Shown one piece after another: positions 26,301 to 34,863 of a stretch of DNA of 64,000 bases. The notes under the pieces were generated by a model. That model worked only from the letters and a program-made list of their open reading frames with translations. It was not told where the DNA came from and searched no databases. This DNA is from Flavobacterium sp. UBA2787 (lineage in GTDB: Bacteria; Bacteroidota; Bacteroidia; Flavobacteriales; Flavobacteriaceae), in assembly GCA_002352205.1 (NCBI GenBank), contig DEHZ01000005.1, positions 248,001 to 312,000 of the forward strand. The letters are read 5' to 3'. The position numbers were made by a program, and so were the translations under genes. The first letter of the stretch is position 1, and every line of letters begins with the position of its first letter.

Positions 26301-26771
26301 AGTGACCGAAATCCGGAAACTGCCAATGATTGTGATATTTGTCCCGGAGCTCAATGGACAGGAATTAACACGAATTTATTGGAATACAGCTATATGTTAA
26401 ATTCATTTACTGATGAAAGTAATATTATGTTCAGATTTGTATTTCATTCCGATTACACCATCACTAGAGAAGGTGCTATTATTGATGATTTTGTAATTGA
26501 TGGAACCTTATCAAATCAAAATTTTGAAGTTAATTCAATAGTGGTTTATCCTAATCCAACAAAAGGTTTGTTTACATTATCGTATGGGAATTTCAAACCA
26601 CAACAAATTGAAATTTATGATGTTACAGGAAAAAGAATACTTTCTGTTGACAATACTAAATTAAACGAAAATCAAACAGAATTAAATTTATCAGATGTTT
26701 CTAATGGAATTTATTTTATCAAAATTTCACACGAAAATGGTCAAACAGTTAAACGAATAATTAAAAATTAA
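23388..26771 (+). CDS. T9SS-exported BNR/sortilin-like beta-propeller protein
   Basis: 1127 aa. A signal peptide (1-18) is followed by a long region of sialidase/VPS10-type repeats. Many Asp-box-like motifs recur (KSTDAGQNWIP, KSIDGGLTWNT, KTSNGGTTWTN, RSTNGGNSF, KSSDGGNIF, KSTNGGISF), suggesting one or two large beta-propellers across about 100-740. A CARDB-like segment (about 755-850) and a jelly-roll-like region (about 870-1045) follow. The C-terminal 75 residues are a T9SS type A sorting domain (VVYPNPTKGLFTLS, GIYFIKISHENG). It would be secreted and probably attached to the surface. Catalytic residues of true sialidases are not evident. An M13 peptidase gene starts 4 bp downstream. Confidence 0.88.
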   Translation: MKKILLALLIIQCSFTFAQFNSTAPWMDNIQKDEKKDATIDEIKSAFDDYWQDKNHNARGSGYKPFMRWETHWRNKVDENGNLLTPTQMWEAWNQKRNRVLSRDETLNDVSNWEPLGPFNHINTGSWSSGQGRVNVVMVDPNNANTIYIGAPAGGIWKSTDAGQNWIPLSDYLPQIGVSGIAIDHTNSNIIYIATGDKDASDTYSIGVLKSIDGGLTWNTTGLTFNNTSTVAADIFMHPNDPLTLWVATSAGLYKTSNGGTTWTNNLNGNVKDLKLKPGNPNIVYAVTNNRFYRSTNGGNSFTMITSGMPANSGRLIIDVTPANPEYVYVLSARTNWSHQGLYKSTNSGLNFNITQNTVDIFEANQAWFDLALAVSDTNPEEVYTGVLNVWKSSDGGNIFSKISNWSNPFEPTYTHADIHFLRFYDGVLYCGSDGGVYVSSDNAASFTDLTSTAQIGQFYRISVSKQSSSKIAGGLQDNGGYALSDNQWKNFYGADGMETAIDPNNSNKYYGFIQNGGGLYYTNNAGVSLSGAVGSPEGESGNWITPLVFNSAGELFAGYSSLYKLVNGSWQNISINSFFNGNIELVVVDPSNDDIMYIGDGQNLYKSSNRGVTFDFLFSFSSEITSIDVNVHDNNIIYISTAGTNGLVRKSTNGGISFTSISQGLPAIGKNVVRHQSNHPLNPIYVGTSLGVYYRDDSLNSWIPYDTNLPNVTVTDLEINVLDGKIVASTYGRGVWQSTIPTQLAENEIALLSIENPSTLNINCGTDVLSFLVKNAGSSTITNFTLNYAINGEESVYEWNGNLPSQANTIVEIPNVTLIRGNSTIQANVIMANDAFSNNNTLNIQVLNNDSGEVGVVNTFETEDSALLSNYSEGPENTWQRGVPIGLTLNQTSSGSNVYGTNLSGNYLDFTKAYLYSQCYDLTQITNPVMRFKMAFDIEENWDVLYVEYSTNFGESWAVLGTADDPNWYNSDRNPETANDCDICPGAQWTGINTNLLEYSYMLNSFTDESNIMFRFVFHSDYTITREGAIIDDFVIDGTLSNQNFEVNSIVVYPNPTKGLFTLSYGNFKPQQIEIYDVTGKRILSVDNTKLNENQTELNLSDVSNGIYFIKISHENGQTVKRIIKN

Positions 26772-26775
26772 TTAA

Positions 26776-28830
26776 ATGAATACTATTAAAAAAAGTCTTT
26801 TGTGTGTTTTGACAGTTTCTGCTTTTACAGGCGGATTTGCTCAAGAAACTAAAAAAGAAACAATTGGAATCAACTTGGAATATATGGATAGATCTGTTAA
26901 GCCAAGTGATGATTTCTTCAGATTTGTAAATGGAAATTGGTTAGATAAAAATGAAATTCCAGCCGACAGAACTCGTTGGGGAAGCTTTGATGAACTTCGT
27001 AAAAAAACAGACGATGACATGAAAGTAATTCTCAATGAAGCATTACTTAATCCGGCTTACACGGCTCACACCGACCAAGGAAAAGCATTAAATCTTTACC
27101 GATCAATTATGGATACGGTTTCAAGAGATCGACTTGGAATTAAACCGTTGGAACCGTATTTGAAGAAGATAAATGCGGTTAAAAATGTTTCCGATTTAAA
27201 GAAGCTTTTAATCGAAATGGAAACCCAAGGCGGAATCGGATTTTTTGGTGTTGGTGTTGGCACAGATGCGAAAAACAGTAACCGAAATGTTGTAAATGTT
27301 GGTTTAGGAAGTCTTGGTCTACCTGATAGAGATTATTATGTTTCCGATGAAAAAGACAGCAAAGAAAAAAGAGAAAAATACCATGCTCATATCATTAAAA
27401 TGATGAGTTATTTGGGAGAAAAACCTGCTCAAGCAAAAGCAAGTGCCGACAAAATTTTAGCACTTGAAATCGCCATGGCAACACCTCGTTTAGATCGAGT
27501 GGAAAGAAGAGACAGAAGAAAAACATACAACCCAATGACGGTAGGAGAACTTCAAAAATTAACGCCAACGATTAATTGGGCAGAGTATTTAAAAGGAGTT
27601 GGTTTACCGGTTGTTGATACATTGATTGTTTCTCAACCCAAATACATGACAGCATTAGAAACTATTTTCAAAGAAAATAAAGTGGAAGATTGGAAAGCTT
27701 ATATGCGTTGGACATTATTAAACCGTTCTGCAGGAATGCTTTCCACCGAAATCGGAAATGCAAACTGGGAATTTTTCGGAAAAACATTAACGGGAGCAGT
27801 AAAACAAAGACCACTTGACGAAAGAGCCTTACAAACCGTGAATGGTTCATTTGGTGAAGCATTAGGTAAAATTTATGTTGAGAAAAAATTCCCACCTGAA
27901 GCCAAAGAAAAAGCAAGAAAAATGATTGATAATGTGTTTTTAGCATTTGAAAACAGAATTAATAATTTACCTTGGATGGCACCATCAACAAGAGCAAACG
28001 CAATTGCAAAATTGAAAAAATTCAACGTAAAAATTGGTTATCCTGATAAGTGGAAGGATTATTCTAAAGTCACTATTGTTAGTCCAAAAGATGGGGGAAC
28101 CTATTTTGAAAATTCAAAAAGAATTACCAAATGGCGTAACGATGAAAATTTTGCCAAATTAGGTAAACCGGTTGACAAAACTGAATGGGGAATGTCGCCA
28201 CAAACCGTAAACGCTTATTATAGCCCGTCGTTTAATGAAATCGTTTTTCCTGCAGCAATTCTTCAACCACCATTTTATGATTACAGAGCAGATGAAGCTG
28301 TAAATTATGGCGGAATTGGAGCCGTAATTGGTCATGAAATTTCACATGGTTTTGACGATAGCGGTTCGCGTTACAACGCCGACGGAAATTTAGTAAACTG
28401 GTGGAGTGATGAAGATTTAAAACAATTTACAGAATTAGGCGGAGCTTTGGCAGATCAATATTCGCAATTAGAACCTTTACCGGGAATTTTTGTGGATGGT
28501 AAATTTACTTTAGGAGAAAATATTGGCGATTTAGGAGGAGTAAGTGCAGCATTAGACGGACTGAAAATCCATTTGAAGGAAAGTGGAAATCCGGGTTTAA
28601 TTGATGGTTTCACGCCTGAACAACGTTTCTTTATTTCATGGGCAACCATTTGGAGAAGCAAAGCCAGAGATGAAGCGATAAAAAACTTAGTTAAAACTGA
28701 TACGCATTCTCCGGGTCAGTACCGAGCCTATGTTCCGCTTCAAAATGTAGATGCTTTTTATGAAGCGTTCAACATTAAACCTGGCGACGGAATGTACATT
28801 GCCGAAGACAAAAGAGTGCGAATTTGGTAA
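26776..28830 (+). CDS. M13 family metallopeptidase (neprilysin/PepO type)
   Basis: 684 aa with a signal peptide (about 1-22, ending GGFAQ). The zinc site is His520-Glu-Ile-Ser-His524 in VIGHEISHGFDDSG, with the third ligand Glu581 in ENIGDLGG; substrate-binding NAYYSP and the late CxxW-less C-terminus VRIW are typical of bacterial M13. It would cleave oligopeptides in the periplasm or outside the cell. It lacks a lipobox. It is encoded 4 bp after the T9SS propeller gene and ends before a strong terminator, so the two form an operon. Confidence 0.93.
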   Translation: MNTIKKSLLCVLTVSAFTGGFAQETKKETIGINLEYMDRSVKPSDDFFRFVNGNWLDKNEIPADRTRWGSFDELRKKTDDDMKVILNEALLNPAYTAHTDQGKALNLYRSIMDTVSRDRLGIKPLEPYLKKINAVKNVSDLKKLLIEMETQGGIGFFGVGVGTDAKNSNRNVVNVGLGSLGLPDRDYYVSDEKDSKEKREKYHAHIIKMMSYLGEKPAQAKASADKILALEIAMATPRLDRVERRDRRKTYNPMTVGELQKLTPTINWAEYLKGVGLPVVDTLIVSQPKYMTALETIFKENKVEDWKAYMRWTLLNRSAGMLSTEIGNANWEFFGKTLTGAVKQRPLDERALQTVNGSFGEALGKIYVEKKFPPEAKEKARKMIDNVFLAFENRINNLPWMAPSTRANAIAKLKKFNVKIGYPDKWKDYSKVTIVSPKDGGTYFENSKRITKWRNDENFAKLGKPVDKTEWGMSPQTVNAYYSPSFNEIVFPAAILQPPFYDYRADEAVNYGGIGAVIGHEISHGFDDSGSRYNADGNLVNWWSDEDLKQFTELGGALADQYSQLEPLPGIFVDGKFTLGENIGDLGGVSAALDGLKIHLKESGNPGLIDGFTPEQRFFISWATIWRSKARDEAIKNLVKTDTHSPGQYRAYVPLQNVDAFYEAFNIKPGDGMYIAEDKRVRIW

Positions 28831-28945
28831 TTATTATAAAATATTAAAAATCAATACAATAAAAATAAAAACACTACGTTTTAACTCAACAATCATTTGC
28901 CTAATGGCAAGTTAGAGTTAGTTAAATTTTGTTTTGGTGTTTTGA

Positions 28946-28982
28946 AAAAGGCGTTCCGGAAATTACTTCTGGAACGCCTTTT
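28946..28982. terminator. bidirectional terminator
   Basis: Perfect 12-bp stem AAAAGGCGTTCC / GGAACGCCTTTT with a 13-nt loop, flanked by A and T tracts. It lies between the convergent M13 peptidase and alcohol dehydrogenase genes. Confidence 0.85.
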
Positions 28983-29006
28983 GAATTTTTTTCTGAGTAA
29001 CTCTTC

Positions 29007-30173
29007 TCAATAACTCATCTCCACAATTTGTCTCACTTTTTCTAACGTGATATTTTGTTTTTCTCCCATCGCTTTCCAACCTCTTTCTTCAAATCGATTT
29101 ACAATAAAATCAGCTGTTTTTTCATAGTCGGATGTGTAATTTGAAAGTTTAGTTTCCATTCCCATTTGATGTAGAAACTGAACCGTTTTTTCAATGGCTT
29201 GCGTTGCTTTTTCTTCAATAGAATTTCCTTCTACATTCCAAACACGTTCGCCATATTGAGCTAATTTTTCTTTTTTGGTTTCAAACATTGTGCGGTACAA
29301 ATTCGGACCAATAATTGCCAAAGTTCTCGCGTGATCAATTTCATATAAAGCAGTTAATTCGTGACCAATCATATGCGTAGCCCAATCACTCGGAACACCT
29401 TTCTGAATCAATCCGTTTAACGCCATTGTTGCACACCACATAAAGTTGGAGGCCAGTTTATAATCGGATGGGTTTTGAACTACATCGGGACCAATTTCGA
29501 TCAGTGTTTGCAAAATACTTTCGGCAAAACGATCCTGCAAAAGTGCATCGTGCGGATATGTGAGGTATTGTTCCATAACGTGTGTAAAAGCATCTACCAC
29601 ACCATTTTCCAATTGTCTTTTTGGTAAAGAAGCTACCACAGTTGGGTCACAAATGGAGAATTTTGGAAACAACGCACTTCCACCCAACGTTAATTTTTCC
29701 TGAGTAGCTTCGATGGTTACTACTGCACCGGAATTCATTTCGCTTCCGGTTGCCGGTAAAGTTAAAACCGTTCCAAACGGAATGACTTTGGAAACATCTT
29801 TAAATAAAATTCTTTTCTTTAAAATTTCAACCGCATCGCCTTCAAAATTCACGGCTCCGGAAATAAATTTTACCCCATCAATCACACTTCCGCCACCAAC
29901 GGCTAAAACAAAAGTGATTTTTTGGTTGCGAATGATTTCTACCGCTTTCATCAACGTTTCAAAACGAGGATTGGGTTCAATTCCACCAAACTCAACGATT
30001 TCAAAACCGGAAAGTGCTGATTTTACTCGGTCGTAAATACCGTTTTTAAAAATACTTCCACCGCCATAAGCCAATAGAATTTTGCTGTTTTTCGGAATTA
30101 ACTCGGATAATTTGGCTATTTGACCTTTACCAAAAATATAATTGGTTGGGTTGTATAAATCGAAGTTTGTCAT
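29007..30173 (-). CDS. iron-containing alcohol dehydrogenase (YqhD/BdhA-like)
   Basis: 388-aa group III dehydrogenase. The N-terminal Rossmann-like half has AYGGGSIFKNGIYD, AVGGGSVIDGVKF and LTLPATGSEMNSGAV. The metal-binding helical half contains DAFTHVMEQYLTYP and DWATHMIGHELTALYEIDHA with the Asp/His ligands. The close fit to YqhD suggests NADPH-dependent reduction of aldehydes to alcohols in the cytoplasm. It appears monocistronic. Physiological substrate unknown. Confidence 0.9.
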   Translation of the reverse strand: MTNFDLYNPTNYIFGKGQIAKLSELIPKNSKILLAYGGGSIFKNGIYDRVKSALSGFEIVEFGGIEPNPRFETLMKAVEIIRNQKITFVLAVGGGSVIDGVKFISGAVNFEGDAVEILKKRILFKDVSKVIPFGTVLTLPATGSEMNSGAVVTIEATQEKLTLGGSALFPKFSICDPTVVASLPKRQLENGVVDAFTHVMEQYLTYPHDALLQDRFAESILQTLIEIGPDVVQNPSDYKLASNFMWCATMALNGLIQKGVPSDWATHMIGHELTALYEIDHARTLAIIGPNLYRTMFETKKEKLAQYGERVWNVEGNSIEEKATQAIEKTVQFLHQMGMETKLSNYTSDYEKTADFIVNRFEERGWKAMGEKQNITLEKVRQIVEMSY

Positions 30174-30181
30174 TGTAAGAT

Positions 30182-30232
30182 TGTTTAAAAGTTTAAAAAG
30201 TTTAAGGGTTTAAATGGTTTAAAACTTAAACG
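30182..30232. repeat. GTTTAA word array
   Basis: Five direct GTTTAA words spaced 8-11 bp apart, followed by an inverted CTTAAAC, between the alcohol dehydrogenase and nadD genes. Degenerate low-complexity block with partial dyad symmetry; function unknown. Confidence 0.4.
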
Positions 30233-30292
30233 CATACAAAGTTACAAAACGATTGAAGGAACAAGTGGTAAAGGAGTGTTAAGAGTAGAGAA

Positions 30293-30874
30293 TTACTTCT
30301 TATAAAACAAATTATGATCTAAAAAAGCCCACACGTTTTCTGGCAAAACAGCTCTTACATTTTTACCGTGTTTGATGCTTTCGCGAATGAAAGTAGAAGA
30401 TAATTCAATCACCGGAGCACCCACACGATGAATTTTTGGATGATTGATAAACTGTTCGTCAATTAAACCGGAATTCAATCTTGGATAAACAAAAATGTTA
30501 TGGTTTTGAAGGATTACTTCATAATTTTTCCATTTATGAAGCGAATTCAGATTGTCTTCGCCCATAATCAAAGCAAATTCATAGCTAGGATATTTTTCCT
30601 GAAGATGAGCTAATGTATTGATGGTATAATTCGGCTGAGGTAATTTGAATTCTATATCGGAAGGTTTTATTTTCGGATAATCTTTTGTCGCCAAATGAAC
30701 CATTTCCAACCGATGATAATCATCTAATAATGTACTTTTTTGTTTGTGTGGATTGTGAGGCGTAACCACCATCCAAATTTGATCTAAATCGGAATACTCG
30801 GCCATGTGATTGGCAATGATTAAATGCCCCACATGGATAGGATTGAAGGTGCCGAAATAGAGACCGATTTTCAT
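30293..30874 (-). CDS. nadD: nicotinate-nucleotide adenylyltransferase
   Basis: 193-aa cytoplasmic enzyme that adenylylates nicotinate mononucleotide to deamido-NAD in NAD synthesis. The nucleotidyltransferase motif GTFNPIHVGH is at 8-17, and the second signature SSTFIRESIK near 160. I start at the ATG at 30874 (MKIGLYFG), 2 bp past the gmk stop; a Met three codons earlier would overlap gmk by 8 bp. It is in one operon with gmk, the lipoprotein and yicC. Confidence 0.94.
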   Translation of the reverse strand: MKIGLYFGTFNPIHVGHLIIANHMAEYSDLDQIWMVVTPHNPHKQKSTLLDDYHRLEMVHLATKDYPKIKPSDIEFKLPQPNYTINTLAHLQEKYPSYEFALIMGEDNLNSLHKWKNYEVILQNHNIFVYPRLNSGLIDEQFINHPKIHRVGAPVIELSSTFIRESIKHGKNVRAVLPENVWAFLDHNLFYKK

Positions 30875-30875
30875 T

Positions 30876-31454
30876 TTAATCATTTTGATTTATAAATTGT
30901 TTCACCAATTCATATGCTTCCGCTTTCGCAACCTCTAAATCATAATTTTTAATCACTTTATCAAATTGTGGTGCGGTTGCTAATTCAACAGATGCTTTGG
31001 CAATTCGCATATTAATTTTGTCCTCACTTTCGGTGGAACGCTTTTTTAAACGGATTTTCAACTCGTCAATGCTTGGTGGTTTTACAAAAACGGCTAATGT
31101 TTCGGTTTTAAATTTCGATTTTATTCGTAATCCACCTGCAACATCAATATCGAAAATTACGTTTTTTCCTTTTGCCCAAATGCGTTCGACTTCACTTTTT
31201 AATGTTCCGTAGAAATTATCGCGGTACACTTCTTCCCATTCTACAAACTCTTCGGCTTTGATATGGTTTTTAAATTCTTTGAGCGAAATAAAATAATAAT
31301 CTTTTCCGTGCACTTCTTCGTCTCTTGGTTCTCTCGTTGTACAGGAAACCGAAAATTCCAAATTTAATTCGGGTTGAGCCAACAAATGCCTTACAATTGT
31401 GGTTTTTCCCGATCCGGACGGTGCAGAGAAGACAAGTAGTTTTCCTTTATTCAT
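30876..31454 (-). CDS. gmk: guanylate kinase
   Basis: 192-aa essential enzyme phosphorylating GMP to GDP. The P-loop SAPSGSGKTT is at 10-19, the GMP-binding SCTTREPRDEEVHGKDYYF near 38-56, and VFDIDVAGG-like FDIDVAGGLRIK near 98. Length is standard. It overlaps the upstream lipoprotein gene by 8 bp and abuts nadD. Confidence 0.95.
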   Translation of the reverse strand: MNKGKLLVFSAPSGSGKTTIVRHLLAQPELNLEFSVSCTTREPRDEEVHGKDYYFISLKEFKNHIKAEEFVEWEEVYRDNFYGTLKSEVERIWAKGKNVIFDIDVAGGLRIKSKFKTETLAVFVKPPSIDELKIRLKKRSTESEDKINMRIAKASVELATAPQFDKVIKNYDLEVAKAEAYELVKQFINQND

Positions 31455-32157
31455 TGTGTTGTTTCTTTAATGGTAATTTACCAAAAGTCATATCGATGGT
31501 TTTTCCTTCTTTTTTAAATTTAACAGGTAATTCTCCATTTTTTTCCAAACCCCATTCTTCTAACAAATCGGTGTTGACCAATATAATTTCGATTGGAATT
31601 GTAGAATTTTTCTTCAAATCATATAACCAATTAATGTCTTCTTTCAATCTTTTTGATGACGATGAATATTTATTCCAACTTTGAAAAATATAATATTCTG
31701 CTGATGGCAAATCGTTACTGTTTAATGGCTTTCCATTTTTATCAACTAATTTATTTATGAAAGAAGAAAGCGTTGTCGTTGAATCATTTGTGCAAGGAGC
31801 GTAATTTTCATCAAAATTTTTAAAAGCACTTGTCATTTGAACTCCAGAGCATTCTTCAGTCCCCAGATAACAATATTTTTGACCACTTTTACTAAACATA
31901 AATAGATCCGAATTAAATCCGAACAAGAAATTTCTGTAAACGGTGGCACTATCTCCAATTTTATCCGCTTTCAAAAAATAAGTAGTTTCGTTTTCTTTTA
32001 CTTCTGATAAATAACTCAAAAGTGATTCTTTTGTTTCTACTTTTGGATTTTTAAAACCCACCAATGTTTTTATTGCACTTCCACACGAAAATAATGTCAA
32101 TAAAAATAAAATAAAGGCGTAACTTTTAAAATCTTTAGTAAATTTAAATAATGGCAT
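31447..32157 (-). CDS. putative lipoprotein of unknown function
   Basis: 236 aa. An N-terminal hydrophobic helix ends in the lipobox LTLFSC (Cys25). The mature domain is mixed alpha/beta, with two cysteines in CYLGTEECSG and one more in APCTND. No catalytic motif is recognised. It is embedded between yicC and gmk and overlaps gmk by 8 bp, so it is translated with these housekeeping genes, probably for genomic convenience rather than shared function. Confidence 0.7.
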   Translation of the reverse strand: MPLFKFTKDFKSYAFILFLLTLFSCGSAIKTLVGFKNPKVETKESLLSYLSEVKENETTYFLKADKIGDSATVYRNFLFGFNSDLFMFSKSGQKYCYLGTEECSGVQMTSAFKNFDENYAPCTNDSTTTLSSFINKLVDKNGKPLNSNDLPSAEYYIFQSWNKYSSSSKRLKEDINWLYDLKKNSTIPIEIILVNTDLLEEWGLEKNGELPVKFKKEGKTIDMTFGKLPLKKQHNE

Positions 32158-32170
32158 CGAGGTAATTATT

Positions 32171-33031
32171 TTATAAAACGTTCAAAACTTGTTCTTTAAT
32201 TTTCTCTAGTTCATCCTTCATCATCACTACCAATTTTTGCATTTCCGAATGATTCGATTTGGAACCCATCGTATTAATTTCACGACCGATTTCTTGCGTA
32301 ATAAAACCTAATTTTCGTCCATTCGCCTCCGTTCCGGCAATGGTTTCGATGAAATAATTGAGGTGATTTTCTAGGCGAACACGTTCTTCGGTAATGTCAT
32401 ATTTTTCAAGATAGAAAATCAATTCTTGTTCAAAACGGTTTTCATCCACGTTGGCTTCTAATTCATCTAAAGCGGTTCGAAGGCGATTTTTTACGGTTTC
32501 AATTCGTTCTGTATCCATACTTACGGCTTGATTCATAAAATTTCGAATATTTTCGATTCGCATTACAAATTCGTTTTCAAGCGATTTTCCTTCATCCATA
32601 CGAAAAGAAGCAATGTTTTTCATGGCATCATCAACTACTTTTAGAATTTCATTCCATTCGTTTTCATCAATTTCGTCGCGTTCTGTTTTCAACGCATCCG
32701 GCATTCGAACGGCCATTTTCATCAATTCCGTTTCGTCTGCATTCGGAATCACAGCTTTCATTTGGTTGATGTAACCTCTCACAATGGGCACATTGATTTT
32801 AGAAGAAGTTTCTTCACCGGTTACTTCAATAAAAATTGAAAAATCGACTTTGCCTCGTTCCAACTTTTGCGAAATCACATTGCGTAAACCCAACTCCATT
32901 TCACGATAAACAGATGGCATTCGGACATTCAAATCCAAACCTTTGCTGTTTAACGACTTAACTTCTACGGTGATTTTTTTGGTTGAAAGTTGCTTAGACG
33001 CTTTTCCAAAACCAGTCATTGATTGTATCAT
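32171..33031 (-). CDS. YicC/YloC family endoribonuclease
   Basis: 286-aa cytoplasmic protein. The N-terminus MIQSMTGFGKA and the C-terminal block GRKLGFITQEIGREINTMGSKSNH are diagnostic. Members have been described as metal-dependent endoribonucleases involved in RNA turnover. It is the first gene of the operon yicC-lipoprotein-gmk-nadD. Confidence 0.93.
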   Translation of the reverse strand: MIQSMTGFGKASKQLSTKKITVEVKSLNSKGLDLNVRMPSVYREMELGLRNVISQKLERGKVDFSIFIEVTGEETSSKINVPIVRGYINQMKAVIPNADETELMKMAVRMPDALKTERDEIDENEWNEILKVVDDAMKNIASFRMDEGKSLENEFVMRIENIRNFMNQAVSMDTERIETVKNRLRTALDELEANVDENRFEQELIFYLEKYDITEERVRLENHLNYFIETIAGTEANGRKLGFITQEIGREINTMGSKSNHSEMQKLVVMMKDELEKIKEQVLNVL

Positions 33032-33083
33032 AAATTATAAAAAATGTTTTCAAAGATAATTAAAAGTTTACAGTCTCAGTGGC

Positions 33084-33138
33084 AGTTTTCAGATTTACTG
33101 TGACTGATCCCGATATCTATCGGGGGCGACTGAAAACT
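33084..33138. repeat. nested inverted repeat with CCCGATA core
   Basis: Outer arms AGTTTTCAG (33084-33092) and CTGAAAACT (33130-33138) enclose an inner perfect palindrome CCCGATA-TC-TATCGGG (33109-33124). It overlaps the stop codon of the EamA gene. No T tract follows on either strand after the inner stem, so it looks like a small mobile-type repeat rather than a plain terminator. Confidence 0.6.
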
Positions 33139-34018
33139 ACTTTTTCTTCTGTGTTACCAAATAAACCCCCACAAAAATTAAGATGGCCGAGCCAATTTTT
33201 ACCCAACTCAAATCGTCTTTACCTAAACTGATGGCAAAAATAGTTGCAAATAGCGGTTGAAGGTAGATAAAAACTGCAACTGTGGTAGGTTTTAATTCCC
33301 GCATGGAGACTAAGTTTAATAAATAAGTTAAGAAGGTTGAAAAAACCACCACAAAACCAATTTTCCAGTAAATATCGGTAGGAACTAATGACCAATTCAC
33401 TGCATCAAATTCGCTCCATCCAAAAGGTAAAACCATTATGAATCCGAATGTATAAATCCATTTTACAAAAGTGAAAGCATTGTATTTATCCATTAATTTT
33501 TTAACGATGATGAGGTAAAAACCATACGATATGGCATTGATAAACACCAACAAATTACCAAGCATTTCATTGGGAGCATTAATCATTGATTTGCCGTAAA
33601 GTATGAGTGAAACAGTCCCAGCCAAACCCAAAACGATACCAAAAACTTTTCTTTTTAGCATGCGTTCCTTCATGATAATTGCCGAGAGAATGAGCACAAT
33701 CATAGGAGTGGTAACCATTAAAACAGCTCCCATAATAGGCGAGGTGTAGCTTAAACCTTTAAAAAATGTTAGCATGTTTAACGCCACACCAAAAAAAGCT
33801 GCAGCAATAATTCTGGGAAAATCAGATTTTGCAATTTTTTCTTTTGGTCCAAAAAAGGAAACCATCCAAAAGAGTAAAACAGAACCGCCAACACGAAGTA
33901 AAATGAATCCAAATGGTTCAATAAATTCGGGCATAACGTCTTTGGCAATGGTAAATGTAACACCATAAATAATGGAAACCAAGGTGGCCGCCATTAACGC
34001 CCAATGTCTTTTACTCAT
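33137..34018 (-). CDS. EamA/DMT family transporter
   Basis: 293-aa inner-membrane protein with ten hydrophobic helices in two EamA halves (about 6-137 and 150-290). The first half contains PIMGAVLMVTTPMIVLILSAII, the second PTTVAVFIYLQPLFATIFAISLG, both typical of drug/metabolite exporters. Substrate unknown. Its start overlaps the ArsC/Spx-like gene by 8 bp, and the nested inverted repeat sits on its stop codon. Confidence 0.88.
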   Translation of the reverse strand: MSKRHWALMAATLVSIIYGVTFTIAKDVMPEFIEPFGFILLRVGGSVLLFWMVSFFGPKEKIAKSDFPRIIAAAFFGVALNMLTFFKGLSYTSPIMGAVLMVTTPMIVLILSAIIMKERMLKRKVFGIVLGLAGTVSLILYGKSMINAPNEMLGNLLVFINAISYGFYLIIVKKLMDKYNAFTFVKWIYTFGFIMVLPFGWSEFDAVNWSLVPTDIYWKIGFVVVFSTFLTYLLNLVSMRELKPTTVAVFIYLQPLFATIFAISLGKDDLSWVKIGSAILIFVGVYLVTQKKK

Positions 34019-34367
34019 TTGCTAAAAAATCGATGGCAGCTTGAACGGTTTTGGGACTGTTTCCGATATAAATAGTTTTATCGATTACAATTACGGGACG
34101 ATTTAAGAAGGTGTAATGTTCTAATATATATCGTTTGAAATCTGATTCGGAAAGTTTTTCATCTTTCAGACCCATTTCTTTGTATAATTTGGCTCTTTTG
34201 CTAAAAAGTGCCTCGTAATTTCCGGTTAGTTGATGAAGTTCTTCTATTTGTTTGACAGTTATTGGTTCTTCCTTAATATCTTGAAAGATAAAATCCTTTG
34301 TGTTGGGAAGTGATTTGATGATTCTTTTGCAAGTATCACAGGTTTTAAGATAGAAAATTTTACGCAT
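34011..34367 (-). CDS. ArsC/Spx family thioredoxin-fold protein
   Basis: 118-aa protein of the ArsC/Spx/YffB fold. The N-terminal Cys10-Asp-Thr-Cys13 lies in YLKTCDTCKRII, unlike the single Cys of classical arsenate reductase. RPVIVIDKTIYIGNSP forms the conserved cis-Pro and phosphate-side loop. It may be a glutaredoxin-like reductase or a regulator; no arsenic genes are nearby. It overlaps the EamA transporter gene by 8 bp. Confidence 0.75.
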   Translation of the reverse strand: MRKIFYLKTCDTCKRIIKSLPNTKDFIFQDIKEEPITVKQIEELHQLTGNYEALFSKRAKLYKEMGLKDEKLSESDFKRYILEHYTFLNRPVIVIDKTIYIGNSPKTVQAAIDFLANE

Positions 34368-34519
34368 CGCACATTTTTTTGCAAAAGTAAGTACTTTTTG
34401 AATATTCTAAATCAATAAATTGAGGTGATGATAAGGTTTGTAATTACTAAAGTCTGTAATAAAATCAATTTATATTTTGAGTAAATCAAAAATAGTAGTA
34501 ATATTGCACTCTCTAAACC

Positions 34520-34593
34520 GGTCCTATAGCTCAGTTGGTTAGAGCACCTGACTCATAATCAGGTGGTCCTTGGTTCGAGCCCAAGTGGGACCA
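34520..34593 (+). tRNA. tRNA with CAU anticodon (Met elongator or Ile2)
   Basis: 74-nt cloverleaf without encoded CCA. Acceptor stem GGTCCTA / TGGGACC, D arm GCTC..GAGC, anticodon stem CCTGA / TCAGG with loop CTCATAA (anticodon CAT), T arm CTTGG-TTCGAGC-CCAAG, discriminator A. The acceptor has C4-G69 and C5-G68, the pairs described as TilS determinants in E. coli tRNA-Ile2, so an isoleucine tRNA with lysidine at position 34 is possible. A terminator follows immediately. Confidence 0.95.
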
Positions 34594-34600
34594 CAAAAAG

Positions 34601-34623
34601 CCTTCCGACTTGGAAGGTTTTTT
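34601..34623 (+). terminator. tRNA terminator
   Basis: Stem CCTTCC / GGAAGG with loop GACTT followed by six T, 7 nt after the tRNA. Confidence 0.8.
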
Positions 34624-34828
34624 CTTTTTAATAGCAGTTAAAATGTTTTTTTCTTATAAATTTTAAACCAAAACCAAACATTTTACGTTAATATAATTTT
34701 GAAATCAAAGAAGTTAACAAAAAAAATGTACTTTTGGCGATGATTTGAGAATTTCATAGACTTGAGTCAAAAAAAAGTCAACTAAGTTTTCGTTTTATAG
34801 AGATTTTTACTTTATTTGTCAAAATATT

Positions 34829-34857
34829 TTGTTAAAGAAAAAATTTATTTACATTTA
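34829..34857 (+). promoter_or_regulatory. probable promoter of the PID-CTERM gene
   Basis: TTG at 34829-34831 and TACATTTA at 34850-34857 (one mismatch to TAnnTTTG), spacing 18 bp. The ATG follows 6 bp later, so the leader would be almost absent. Confidence 0.35.
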
Positions 34858-34863
34858 CACCCT

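Noticed and set aside
34816..34863. TTG-initiated extension of the PID-CTERM protein
   Set aside because: It would place 16 residues before the signal peptide and overlap the probable promoter.
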